Part shown: positions 25,828-34,194 of the stretch, piece after piece
Layout: every line of letters starts with the position of its first letter
Numbering within the stretch: the first letter of the stretch is position 1
The notes under the pieces: generated by a model
The model's input: only the letters and a program-made list of their open reading frames with translations
Database searches by the model: none
What the model was told of the DNA's origin: nothing
Position numbers and translations under genes: made by a program
Source: Candidatus Poribacteria bacterium
Lineage (GTDB): Bacteria; Poribacteria; WGA-4E; WGA-3G
Assembly (NCBI GenBank): GCA_003635195.1
Contig: PYIY01000036.1
Coordinates: 39,840-103,839 of the forward strand
Direction: 5' to 3'
Length of the DNA: 64,000 bases

Positions 25828-26871
25828 TTAGCGACTGATACGAACACCGCCCGCCTGCATCGCCTTTTCTGCCTCTTCTGCTGTTGCCCAGTTGAAATCA
25901 CCGGGGAATGTATGCGCCAAGGCGGAATACCCGCCAGCGAAATCGACAGCCTCCTGCAGCGATTTGCCGTTCAACAGACTATAGATTAACCCTGATGAGA
26001 AGCTATCACCGCCACCTACACGGTCAACGAGTTCTAAGTTCTCATAAATACGCGATAGATAAAAGTCTTCACCATCAAATAGGAGTGTCCGCCAATCGTT
26101 GAGCCAACCGGTTTTCGCATCACGTAACGTTGTACCGATCATCTCAATATTTGGGAAAGCGTCTTTGACGCGCTGCGCGACTGCTTTGTAACTCTCAGGT
26201 TCGAGTTTACTATAGGATTCGGTGGTCCCTTCCGCTGCGAAACCGAGCGATTTCTCAAAGTCTTCCTCGTTACCGATGAGAACGGAGACATACTCCATCA
26301 TGGGTCGGTTCGCGGCTTGTGCTTCCTCAGCACTCCACAATTTAGAGCGGAAGTTCAGGTCGTAACTGGTTTTGACACCTGCTGCACGTGCTGCTTGAAG
26401 TGCCTCTGCTGAGACCGCAGCCGCGGATGCCGACAACGCTGGTGTAATCCCGCTGAGATGGAACCACCGGGCATTGCTAAAAATAGATGCCCAATCAATT
26501 TCACCGGGTTGCACTTTGGAGATTGCTGAGTACCCACGGTCATAAGTAACACTACTCGCACGCGGCCCCGCACCCATTTCGACGTGATAAAACCCGTTTC
26601 GTTCAAAGCCGACACCGTCGAAGTCTACCCAGATGATGTTGGACATGTCTACGCCGAGTTCGCGTCCTTTATTGCGGATGTAGCGCCCCGACCAGTTATC
26701 CACGAGTCGTGATACCCATGCTGTCCGCAGTCCGAGCTGCGCACCATTCACAGCGACGTTCATCTCCGCACCACCAGCCGTGATTGACAGCGATGTCACG
26801 TTCTCAAGACGCATAAACTCTGGTGAGGTGAGACGAATCATCGCTTCTCCAAATGTGACTAAATCATACAT
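25828..26871 (-). CDS. PfkB-family sugar kinase, 2-dehydro-3-deoxygluconokinase-like
   Basis: 347 residues. The N-terminus YDLVTFGEAMIRLTSPEF and ITAGGAEMNVAVNGAQLG match KDG kinases. The C-terminal PfkB signature reads DRVGGGDSFSSGLIYSLL with the catalytic Asp of GGGDS. LNFRSKLWS is another KDG-kinase hallmark. The enzyme would phosphorylate 2-keto-3-deoxygluconate or a related acid, feeding the Entner-Doudoroff route. Its neighbour at 27313 is a sugar-acid dehydratase relative transcribed divergently, which would make the substrate. Confidence 0.9.
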   Translation of the reverse strand: MYDLVTFGEAMIRLTSPEFMRLENVTSLSITAGGAEMNVAVNGAQLGLRTAWVSRLVDNWSGRYIRNKGRELGVDMSNIIWVDFDGVGFERNGFYHVEMGAGPRASSVTYDRGYSAISKVQPGEIDWASIFSNARWFHLSGITPALSASAAAVSAEALQAARAAGVKTSYDLNFRSKLWSAEEAQAANRPMMEYVSVLIGNEEDFEKSLGFAAEGTTESYSKLEPESYKAVAQRVKDAFPNIEMIGTTLRDAKTGWLNDWRTLLFDGEDFYLSRIYENLELVDRVGGGDSFSSGLIYSLLNGKSLQEAVDFAGGYSALAHTFPGDFNWATAEEAEKAMQAGGVRISR

Positions 26872-26874
26872 ATT

Positions 26875-27141
26875 TCATTCTCCTGTTTTGATGTCTGTTG
26901 TATTCTGGTATTCCTGATAAAGGTTTTCAATACACTCTCCACAGAAACAGTAGACCCTGCCATATCCGCCAATCTCTTTTTCAAGCAGTTGGTTCATCGG
27001 GAACTCTTCTTGACAAACAGCACAAATTTCTATGGGTTCTTTGGGTTCATCCGTCTCATCACCCGATTTTTGCCGAGACATGAGATGCAGAATCAACCAG
27101 ACAGCGATAGGTGTAAAAATTACAAAAATAACAAATAGCAT
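26875..27141 (-). CDS. Small membrane-anchored protein with a four-cysteine zinc site
   Basis: About 88 residues starting at the ATG at 27141, eight bases after AGGA; upstream starts at 27156 or 27171 are possible. One hydrophobic segment (MLFVIFVIFTPIAVWLILHL) is followed by a charged linker and a small domain with ICAVCQEEF and YCFCGECIENLY, whose cysteines can bind one zinc in a treble-clef or knuckle arrangement. No family is recognised. It lies four bases upstream of the kinase gene, so it belongs to the same transcript. Confidence 0.65.
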   Translation of the reverse strand: MLFVIFVIFTPIAVWLILHLMSRQKSGDETDEPKEPIEICAVCQEEFPMNQLLEKEIGGYGRVYCFCGECIENLYQEYQNTTDIKTGE

Positions 27142-27225
27142 TGCGTGTTTCCTCATAACAACGAACAGCAACTATAATGCCTATTACTATAGTCGATAAC
27201 GCCGAAGATGTCAACGGAAATTGTT

Positions 27226-27255
27226 TTGATTAATTCGCGGTCGCCGTGCTAAAAT
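27226..27255 (+). promoter_or_regulatory. Putative sigma-70 promoter for the enolase-superfamily gene
   Basis: TTGATT at 27226 and TAAAAT at 27250 are separated by 18 bases and lie 58 bases before the ATG at 27313. It matches the consensus moderately and is the only good candidate in this divergent spacer. Confidence 0.45.
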
Positions 27256-27312
27256 ACGTGAACACATCAAGCACTCTAAAACCGCCACGTAACCGCAAGG
27301 AAAGTTAAAAAA

Positions 27313-28443
27313 ATGTCTAAAATAGCACACGTAGACGTTTATCCGACTGCTGTTGGAATGAAAGATGTCTTTAATATCGGAACCGGCTTCGTCGGGGACA
27401 CCGGATCCGCGGGCGATCATGTCTTCGTCAAAATCACAACAGACGATGGTTATGTCGGTTGGGGCGAACAACGCGCCCTTCCCTCGTGGAGTTATGAGAC
27501 AACCGAATCCATCACAACCACTATCCGACACCATATCGCGCCGCTACTGCTCGGACAAGATTCGCTAAATCTCAACGCTATCCACGATGCCATCTATGAC
27601 GCATTGAAACCCGCTGTTAGCCATGGACACCCTTTCGCAAAAGCGGCGGTGGACATTGCTTTGCATGATCTGCGTGGACGCATCCTTGATCTCCCGCTAC
27701 ACACGCTCTTCGGTGGAAAACGCCACGACACACTTCCGCTCTGTTATGCCTTGAGTATTGATACACCAGAAATAATGGGACTGAAGGCGAAAGCCTTGGC
27801 ACCCTGTTCCTGTTTCAAAGTGAAGGTTGCTGGTATTCCTGCAGTAGATGAAGAACGTCTGCGCGCTGTACATGAAGCGGTGCCGGATGCGAAGCTTTGG
27901 ATTGATGCGAATCAGTCCTATACACCGTCTAATGCGCTTGAGTTGCTAAAGCGCGTCGGAGATATCCGAGAAATTTACTGTATGGAGCAACCCGTGGCAA
28001 GCCAAGACTGGTTCGGCATGAAACGGGTTCGGGAGGACGCACCGGTTCCGATTGCGATTGACGAGGGCTGCTTTACTTACTTTGACTTGGCGAAAATAAC
28101 GCGCTTGGAATGCGCAGATGCTGTTGTTTTGAAGGTGTGTAAGTCTGGCGGTTTAGCGGAATGTCTCAAGAGTGTTCATGTCGCCGAAGCCAATGCCTTA
28201 GAACTCCTCGGTAGCGGTTTAACGGAAGCCGGTATCGGATTTATTGCCAGTGTGCATCTCTTCTCGACTTTGGATCTCGTACTCCCCGCTGAGCTCAATG
28301 CCCCTGCCTTTTTGGAAACGATGGCAGTGAGTGGCATCGAAATACACGACCATGTTGTGACAGTGCCAGATGGACCTGGACTCGGCGTTACGCCTGATGA
28401 GGACTATATCAAGGCGAATCTCCTGAGAACTGAATACACTTAA
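27313..28443 (+). CDS. Mandelate racemase/muconate-lactonizing-type enzyme (enolase superfamily)
   Basis: 376 residues. The N-terminal capping domain ends near GWGEQRALP. The barrel carries the superfamily's catalytic set: a Lys pair in FKVKVAG, metal ligands Asp in WIDANQS, Glu in CMEQPV and Asp in AIDEGC, and the opposing Lys in VLKVCKSGG. The KxK plus single-Lys pattern points to the muconate-lactonizing-enzyme subgroup, which includes cycloisomerases, epimerases and sugar-acid dehydratases. The neighbouring KDG-type kinase makes a sugar-acid substrate likely, though the subgroup pattern alone does not prove dehydration. Confidence 0.92.
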   Translation: MSKIAHVDVYPTAVGMKDVFNIGTGFVGDTGSAGDHVFVKITTDDGYVGWGEQRALPSWSYETTESITTTIRHHIAPLLLGQDSLNLNAIHDAIYDALKPAVSHGHPFAKAAVDIALHDLRGRILDLPLHTLFGGKRHDTLPLCYALSIDTPEIMGLKAKALAPCSCFKVKVAGIPAVDEERLRAVHEAVPDAKLWIDANQSYTPSNALELLKRVGDIREIYCMEQPVASQDWFGMKRVREDAPVPIAIDEGCFTYFDLAKITRLECADAVVLKVCKSGGLAECLKSVHVAEANALELLGSGLTEAGIGFIASVHLFSTLDLVLPAELNAPAFLETMAVSGIEIHDHVVTVPDGPGLGVTPDEDYIKANLLRTEYT

Positions 28444-28459
28444 AGCCTTGAAATAGGGC

Positions 28460-28488
28460 TTGATTTTTAGCAAAAGTTTTGGTATGCT
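28460..28488 (+). promoter_or_regulatory. Putative sigma-70 promoter for the coiled-coil protein gene
   Basis: TTGATT at 28460 and TATGCT at 28483 are spaced by 17 bases, 40 bases before the ATG at 28528. The spacing and sequence are good, and an AAAGGAA ribosome-binding site follows. Confidence 0.5.
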
Positions 28489-28527
28489 ATTGTTAATCAG
28501 GAACAATTTTCCCCAAAGGAACATAAA

Positions 28528-28953
28528 ATGAATGAAGACCAAAAGATGATACTTGAAACCATGAAACAAGGTTTTGACCTTATTAACCAGAAATTCAATG
28601 AAGTTGAAGAGCGTTTTGATAAACGGTTTGATGAGGTTGGAGCGCATTTTGATAAACGATTCAGTAATCTTGAGAACCGTTTGGATAACCTTGAGAACCG
28701 CCACGATAAGCTTAACTTCCGCGTGGATTATCATGATAAGCAGTTTGAAGTAATTAATGAACGCTTTGACAGAATTGAAAACCACCTTGAAAAGATTGAT
28801 GAGCGTTTCGACAAAACTTACGAGCACCTATCAACACTCACAGCAACTATGGAAAGAACGACTACCGAAGTTGAGTGGATTAAAAAAATATCGCTCGGCA
28901 TTGGCGGTGCCATACTCCTTTATATTGTGAAAGCGATTTTCTTCGGGCCCTAA
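28528..28953 (+). CDS. Coiled-coil protein with C-terminal membrane anchor
   Basis: 141 residues. Residues 10-110 are an almost pure heptad coiled coil made of units such as RFDKRFDEVGAHFDKRF, LENRLDNLENRHDKL and ERFDRIENHLEKI. The end, KISLGIGGAILLYIVKAIFF, is a single transmembrane helix, so the coil projects from the membrane. The layout resembles DUF1640/CCDC90-like and phage-tail-fibre-like coils, but no function can be stated. The gene has its own promoter and ends 4 bases inside the convergent MFS gene. Confidence 0.8.
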   Translation: MNEDQKMILETMKQGFDLINQKFNEVEERFDKRFDEVGAHFDKRFSNLENRLDNLENRHDKLNFRVDYHDKQFEVINERFDRIENHLEKIDERFDKTYEHLSTLTATMERTTTEVEWIKKISLGIGGAILLYIVKAIFFGP

Positions 28954-30179
28954 TCTGCTTGCTTTATTCCCTTAAAATAGACGAAAATTTCTATCACAAT
29001 CGCGGCAACAATTGCCACTGCACAGAGCAGATACGGACTCTGTGTCCCGAATCGAGAATCTGCCAAAATGCCCCCTAAGAGTGGCCCCAACAGAATCCCT
29101 AACCCCAATATCCCCTCATGCCATCCGCTCTTATTCCCTTTGTCCGCATGCCGATCCAAACCGTAGTAGAGGCTACTGAAATAGGTGAAAGCGGCAGACA
29201 CGCCGATAACCCCGAACGCGAATACCCAGAGGGTCGTGTGTTGGATTTTCCATATTCCGAGAAAACTGACAACTGCCAACACCTGAACAATCAATATAGG
29301 GGCGAAACGATAGTGCCATCGGGTCGAGTAACCGCTGCCAAGCACGAGAAATGCTAACGTCTGCATACCGCCAAGTGTCAACATCAGGTTACCGAATGTT
29401 GTCAGTGGTACCCCCATTTCCTTCGTGAGTTTCGGGGCAAGGCGACGCAATACGCCAAGCAGGAACCACGAAGTGAAATTCGCACACCGTGCAAGGTTAA
29501 GATAGGTCGTTCGCACAGGTTGGGGTGGATAGAGCGTTTCGGGAGGTTCCGAGGCGATTTCAGAGGACGCATCGGTTTGTGGTACATCGGATGTTTGGAG
29601 ACTGTTCGCGACAATTGTCCCCAAGGTGAATAAACTGAAGACCGCTGCGAGATAGAACGATCTGAACGGGTTCGTATCGCCATAGAGGTAACTTGAAAGT
29701 GCTGGACCTAAAGTGACACCAACGCTCCAGAAAAGGTTAAAGAGCATAACCCGTTGGAGCAGTTGACCTTCACCTTCGCGTTCAGCAAGCCACGCCTCAT
29801 AAGCTGGCCAGAAAAGTGCCATACTGATGCCGATGCCGGGAAAGATAAGCATCAAGTGCAGACTGTTTCGGCATCGCGGTAGCGCGATACTGACAGCACC
29901 CAGTACCAGACACGCCGCGTAAAGCACATATCGCCGCTCTATTCGATCCGATAACCGTCCGAACGGGATCGCAAGTACCACGAAGAAGGCAGTCATGACT
30001 GCTTTCAGCACGCCTAAGAAGGTTGAGGAGAGTCCGAGGTAACTGGTATAAAAGGAGGTGTTGGTGATGATACCGCTAAAAGCGAGATCAATGAGCAGGA
30101 CAGGGAGATAAACTGTAAACAGTTGGCACATTTTGGCGACGATCGCCAGCCAAAACTTGCCCGACCAAAGTTGGCGCAT
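28950..30179 (-). CDS. Major facilitator superfamily transporter
   Basis: 409 residues with about twelve hydrophobic helices and a polar central loop near residues 190-220 (TDASSEIASEPPETL). The cytoplasmic loop between helices 2 and 3 carries GRLSDRIERR, the MFS motif A. The end of the protein has LGILLGPLLGGILAD, a second MFS hallmark. The substrate cannot be deduced. It lies 23 bases downstream of the sulfite-oxidase-like gene and may be co-transcribed with it. Confidence 0.92.
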   Translation of the reverse strand: MRQLWSGKFWLAIVAKMCQLFTVYLPVLLIDLAFSGIITNTSFYTSYLGLSSTFLGVLKAVMTAFFVVLAIPFGRLSDRIERRYVLYAACLVLGAVSIALPRCRNSLHLMLIFPGIGISMALFWPAYEAWLAEREGEGQLLQRVMLFNLFWSVGVTLGPALSSYLYGDTNPFRSFYLAAVFSLFTLGTIVANSLQTSDVPQTDASSEIASEPPETLYPPQPVRTTYLNLARCANFTSWFLLGVLRRLAPKLTKEMGVPLTTFGNLMLTLGGMQTLAFLVLGSGYSTRWHYRFAPILIVQVLAVVSFLGIWKIQHTTLWVFAFGVIGVSAAFTYFSSLYYGLDRHADKGNKSGWHEGILGLGILLGPLLGGILADSRFGTQSPYLLCAVAIVAAIVIEIFVYFKGIKQAD

Positions 30180-30202
30180 ATTATATCGTTCCGCACCGAA
30201 GG

Positions 30203-31195
30203 TTAGGGTTCTACAATCTTCGCATCAATCATGTGATAAGGTATCGCACCAACCGGTTCCACTTCAATACCGATTTCGTCTTGTATGAGACCGCTATTCG
30301 CAGTGGCTCTCGCATAGATTTCGACAGGGTTCGCTTCTGCGGGGACGTGCCAATCCCATTTCCAGAGGACCCACGCCAGTGGCGTATCCTTCGCCCAGAT
30401 TTCTGCCTCTTGCCACGTTTGGCCGTAATCGACGCTGACTTCTACCTTCTTGATACCGCCGTGATGCCCCGCATCGAAAGCCGCGCCGCTCACTGTGTAA
30501 ATCTTGCCGCCAATGATTTCCTCACCCTCACTCGGAGTCCCAATCATTGTACCGAGTTTCACATTCGCAATCGGATCCCAACCCTGTTTTTCCCAATAAC
30601 TTTCATGTGCTTTTGCCAAGTGAATATTCACTATCCATTTCGGGTTTTTTGTGCCGTAGTGCCCCGGGTTCAGCAGTCGGATAGGGAAGCCGTGTTCCGT
30701 GGGAAGTGGTACGCCATTCATTTCATAGGCGAGGAGCGTCTCTTCGCGCATCGCATCTGCCAGTGGAATTGCTGTATGGTAATTGTCCGCACAACGAAAT
30801 ACAACGACTTTCGCTTCGGGCTTAGGTCCAACTTTCTCAAGCAGGTCGCGAAGCCGAACACCTTTCCAGTTCGCATTGCTCATCTGTTCTGTGCCAATCG
30901 GGTCACCGATACATTTCAAGGTCCGCATCGCCTCAACGGCTTCCATCGCTGTGATATCCGCGAGTCCTAAGGAGAGCGGCTGTTTCTCGATTAAGCCGGT
31001 GATTGCCATCCGCCAATTCTTCGCGTCAAGTACGGCAGGGTTCCCGATCTGCAAGATATAGAAGTCAGCGTTGGGGGTAATCAGCGTACTCGGTTTCAGT
31101 AGCGGTTTCGCGGGTGCTTGTCCTTCCAATTGAAGGGGTAAAACCATCCCAGCGGCACTAATCGCGCTCAGTTTTATGAACGTTCGTCTCTTCAT
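30203..31195 (-). CDS. Sulfite-oxidase-family molybdenum enzyme (Tat-exported)
   Basis: 330 residues. The N-terminus MKRRTFIKLSAISAAGMVLP is a twin-arginine signal, so the folded cofactor-loaded protein goes to the periplasm. The molybdopterin domain (about residues 50-200) contains the metal-binding Cys in RTLKCIGDPIG and TEHGFPIRLLNPGHYG. The C-terminal beta domain of the Mo-co dimerisation type contains KVEVSVDYGQTWQEAEI and WVLWKWDWHVP. The family covers sulfite oxidases and dehydrogenases, nitrate reductases and MsrP-like enzymes; the substrate is unassigned. A sulfatase gene lies about 1 kb away. Confidence 0.92.
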   Translation of the reverse strand: MKRRTFIKLSAISAAGMVLPLQLEGQAPAKPLLKPSTLITPNADFYILQIGNPAVLDAKNWRMAITGLIEKQPLSLGLADITAMEAVEAMRTLKCIGDPIGTEQMSNANWKGVRLRDLLEKVGPKPEAKVVVFRCADNYHTAIPLADAMREETLLAYEMNGVPLPTEHGFPIRLLNPGHYGTKNPKWIVNIHLAKAHESYWEKQGWDPIANVKLGTMIGTPSEGEEIIGGKIYTVSGAAFDAGHHGGIKKVEVSVDYGQTWQEAEIWAKDTPLAWVLWKWDWHVPAEANPVEIYARATANSGLIQDEIGIEVEPVGAIPYHMIDAKIVEP

Positions 31196-31373
31196 TTCGT
31201 TTCCTCATCCGCATCGTGATTTTTACAACACCTCTCACCATAATCGCTGTACCGAGACAAAGTGTTAAAGGCAACCCCCATTTCCATTGAAAGAAAAAGT
31301 AGGTGATAAAGCTGATACACATTGCCGCGATGAAGGTATTTAGAAGTGTTTTGTGTTCATACCATTTCTGCAT
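31158..31373 (-). CDS. Small two-helix membrane protein
   Basis: 71 residues with two hydrophobic stretches (LLNTFIAAMCISFITYFFF and LPLTLCLGTAIMVRGVVKI), then a basic tail. It overlaps the molybdenum enzyme gene by 38 bases and precedes it. That suggests a co-translated membrane partner, perhaps an anchor or electron-transfer helper, although no heme or metal motif is seen. The ribosome-binding site is weak. No family is recognised. Confidence 0.55.
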   Translation of the reverse strand: MQKWYEHKTLLNTFIAAMCISFITYFFFQWKWGLPLTLCLGTAIMVRGVVKITMRMRKRNEETNVHKTERD

Positions 31374-31404
31374 CTGTTTATGTTGTCAGTTGTTGTACGA
31401 TCTA

Positions 31405-32007
31405 TCAAACTTCAGGTAAACTGTCGCGCATCAGGTACCCAATTGCACCGAAAACCTTTTTTAATTCGTTTATCGTAAGTGCCGTTTCGCTCAACGTAAA
31501 CAGGTCTTCAACCAATTTCCCGAATTGCCAGAGTGTTCCATCGGTTACGATCCCATAAACCCGTTTTAAATTATCATTGCTGATTTTTTGAACGGCAACC
31601 AACTCAGCTAAACATTGTCCCCATCCTATTACAAAGTCGTTCCGTTTTGCTTCTACAACGACAAGAATAGGTATTCCGGGGACCGTTTTGCCCAAGTCAG
31701 ATTTTGTTGACACAAGATAATCAGGAGTCCCGTTTAACTCTGCATCATAAGAGATAGATTCATGGCTCCATAAGGAAAACCATTCCACATAGTTTTTGTA
31801 GACATCTCTCAGGATCGGGTAGATTACATTTTCACAACGCGAGGCTTCTGATGAAAATACATTGATGTGTCGTTGACTGAATTCAAATTCCTCTAAAAAC
31901 GCCTTGGAAGGTTCAACGTCCTCGTACTGAAGATAGTTCGCTTCTGTATATTTAATATTGAAAGCCTCTTGAACTTGTCTAATTGATTTGAAATCAGTAA
32001 ATGCCAT
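31405..32007 (-). CDS. PD-(D/E)XK nuclease-fold protein of unknown role
   Basis: 200 residues. The centre reads LNGTPDYLVSTK...IPILVVVEAKRNDF, the Asp ... Glu-x-Lys arrangement of restriction-endonuclease-like folds, followed by GWGQCLAELVAVQKI, a common trailing helix. Similar stand-alone proteins are widespread in cyanobacteria and are usually annotated as hypothetical. ATG at 32007 follows AAGGAGAGA. It does not appear to belong to an operon. Confidence 0.75.
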   Translation of the reverse strand: MAFTDFKSIRQVQEAFNIKYTEANYLQYEDVEPSKAFLEEFEFSQRHINVFSSEASRCENVIYPILRDVYKNYVEWFSLWSHESISYDAELNGTPDYLVSTKSDLGKTVPGIPILVVVEAKRNDFVIGWGQCLAELVAVQKISNDNLKRVYGIVTDGTLWQFGKLVEDLFTLSETALTINELKKVFGAIGYLMRDSLPEV

Positions 32008-32174
32008 ATTGTCTCTCCTTCAAAAATGCAAAATCGCTTTCAAACCGGAATATCCTTACACGCGAGATTACATCAAAAGTCCTACCCCATGCCTGATAGT
32101 AAAATGTTATCATATATCCCGTCAAATGTCAATAGGAAACGAAGAGCAGCCGTCGGAAGATTGATAATTTTTAG

Positions 32175-32203
32175 TTGCCCTCTGTCTGAAAAACTGGTAT
32201 ATT
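32175..32203 (+). promoter_or_regulatory. Putative sigma-70 promoter for the sulfatase gene
   Basis: TTGCCC at 32175 and TATATT at 32198 are 17 bases apart and lie 55 bases before the sulfatase ATG. The -35 element is imperfect. Confidence 0.45.
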
Positions 32204-32257
32204 ATCTCCAGTGTATCCGCTAACAGAATGACTTTTTTCAAAGGACAGGAACACCTC

Positions 32258-33739
32258 ATGGCAAAACAACCGAATATTCTTTTTCTTATGACGGATCAAC
32301 AGCGTTTTGACACGGTTGGTGCGCTTGGGAATCCGATGATTCAGACCCCCGGGTTAGACCGAATTGTACAAGACGGGACAAGTTTCACTTCAGCCTACTG
32401 TCCGTCACCTGTATGTGTGGCATCGCGTTGTAGTTTTTTGCTTGGGCAGTGGCCGCATCAGACGGGCTGTACAAGCAATTCCGCAATGCCCCAAGATCGC
32501 ATCTCAGTGATGGAGCTGCTCAATGCGGCAGGCTATCAAACGCATGGGATCGGCAAGATGCACTTCACGCCGCAAGGCCGTAAAATGTGGGGATTTGAGA
32601 CGCGAGACTATTCCGAAGAGGGGCCCGGGCCTGACGATTTCACGGCTTCTCTACTTGAAAACGGTTATGACCACGTTGTAGCACCGCACGGTGAGCGGAG
32701 TGAATACTATTATATCCCGCAACCCTCACAACTCCCAGCACGTCTACACCACACGCAGTGGGTAGGCGATAAAACGCTGGAATTCTTCTCCGAGCGCGAT
32801 ACCGACCGCCCGTTTTTGTGTTGGAGCAGTTTTATTAAGCCGCATCCACCGTTTGAATCACCGGTGCCGTGGAATAGACTTTACCGCACCGTAGAGATGC
32901 CGTTACCGTTCCTACCACCGGATTATGAACATCTGCATACCTACTGGAATCGACACCAAAATCGTTACAAATATCGCGATCAAGGACGCGATATGAATCT
33001 CCTTCGGACAATGCGTGCTGCTTACTACGCAGCCATCTCTTTCATCGATTATCAGGTCGGTCGGATCCTCGACTATCTTGAATCGGAAGGCGAGTTGGAT
33101 AACACCTTAATCCTTTATACTTCCGATCACGGTGAATTGCTTGGCGATTATGACTGCTACGGTAAACGCGCGTTCCTTGACGCAGCTGCTCGGATTCCAC
33201 TGCTTGTGCGCTATCCTGAACGTTTTGAGGCAGGCGCGCAGTGCGATACGCCAACCAGTCTTGTGGATGTGCTACCGACCTCTCTCGGTGCAGCGGATTT
33301 GCCAGCACAGACGGATCGAAGCGGAATAGATCTCGCCAATCTTGCCACCGGAAATGCGCAACGGGATGCTATCGTCGGTCAATTGGGGCAGGAAAGCACT
33401 GGACTTTATATGCTCTTGACGAATGAATACAAATACATCTATTCCGCTGCGGATCGGCAAGAGTGGCTTTTCAGGCGTATGCCGGGCAGACTCGACGAAC
33501 GGAGCCTTGCAGGTAATCCGGGGTATGGCAGGACGCTGAACGCTTATCGAAAACGTTTGATTGAATGGCTCCGGGACGACGGTTATGAACTCCCACTTGA
33601 CGGGAATAGGTGGCGAGACTTTCCGCCACCCATTGAATCTGAGAACCCGGATGCCGGACAACTCTTCCAAGATGGACGCTCTGTCAGCGATCAGTTCCCA
33701 CCCGGGTATTTGCCGAATGTGGACACACTCAGAAATTGA
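32258..33739 (+). CDS. Sulfatase (type I, formylglycine-dependent)
   Basis: 493 residues from the ATG at 32258, seven bases after AGGACAGGA; an in-frame ATG at 32228 is less well placed. The start NILFLMTDQQRFDTVGALG supplies the first metal aspartates. The residue converted to formylglycine lies in SPVCVASRCSF, with a Cys-x-Ala-Ser-Arg core in place of the more common Cys-x-Pro-Ser-Arg. The second metal site is YTSDHGELLGDY near residue 290. No signal peptide is present, so it would act in the cytoplasm on imported sulfated sugars, or be exported another way. Sulfatases are typical of marine polysaccharide users. Confidence 0.93.
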   Translation: MAKQPNILFLMTDQQRFDTVGALGNPMIQTPGLDRIVQDGTSFTSAYCPSPVCVASRCSFLLGQWPHQTGCTSNSAMPQDRISVMELLNAAGYQTHGIGKMHFTPQGRKMWGFETRDYSEEGPGPDDFTASLLENGYDHVVAPHGERSEYYYIPQPSQLPARLHHTQWVGDKTLEFFSERDTDRPFLCWSSFIKPHPPFESPVPWNRLYRTVEMPLPFLPPDYEHLHTYWNRHQNRYKYRDQGRDMNLLRTMRAAYYAAISFIDYQVGRILDYLESEGELDNTLILYTSDHGELLGDYDCYGKRAFLDAAARIPLLVRYPERFEAGAQCDTPTSLVDVLPTSLGAADLPAQTDRSGIDLANLATGNAQRDAIVGQLGQESTGLYMLLTNEYKYIYSAADRQEWLFRRMPGRLDERSLAGNPGYGRTLNAYRKRLIEWLRDDGYELPLDGNRWRDFPPPIESENPDAGQLFQDGRSVSDQFPPGYLPNVDTLRN

Positions 33740-34194
33740 GTGTGAATGCAATAATTGAAGTCTGTTCACGCGAAGCGCGTCAGTTATGCCTGGTACAAAT
33801 TTTCGATCTATAGGAAATGCAGATATCCGAAATTAACAAGTAGTGCAATTTTTGCGTTATATACCGTAATTCTTGCGTGTCACTCACAATTCTTGCATAC
33901 TCGTAATAGTACGGGAATTGTGAATAGCGTCCGGTTTTTAGCAGCGGTAACCCCAGTTCATTCCTATGTTTTAGGCGGATGACGATGAAATATTCTCAGC
34001 GTTTTAGATGTTGCAATACAAATATGTCTTTTTTAGAAATGTTGGCATGAAATTTGCTTAGTAATTGTCATGTTAAAGCATATTAAAAGTAATAATTTCG
34101 TATTATTTGAAACTATTTTTATGATTTATCGTTTTCCTTATATATTATAAAAAAACAAGTTCGGACATGTTACCTATACAGACAATCTTGAATT
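33740..34194. other. Gene-free AT-rich spacer with an inverted repeat
   Basis: 455 bases without a credible gene and much richer in A and T than the flanks. TCACAATTC (33884-33892) and GAATTGTGA (33915-33923) form a 9-base inverted repeat with a 22-base loop, and AATTCTTGC occurs twice just before it. The last 150 bases are almost pure AT runs. It may hold the promoter of the ligase gene at 34195, but no clear -35/-10 pair stands out. Confidence 0.5.

Noticed and set aside
28219..28827. 202-codon minus-strand frame opposite the coiled-coil gene
   Set aside because: Its repetitive hydrophobic sequence is simply the complement of the heptad coiled coil at 28528-28953, which has a promoter, a ribosome-binding site and sensible protein features.
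30233..30970. 245-codon plus-strand frame opposite the sulfite-oxidase-like gene
   Set aside because: Antisense to a well-supported enzyme with Tat signal and Mo-binding cysteine; no ribosome-binding site or domain.
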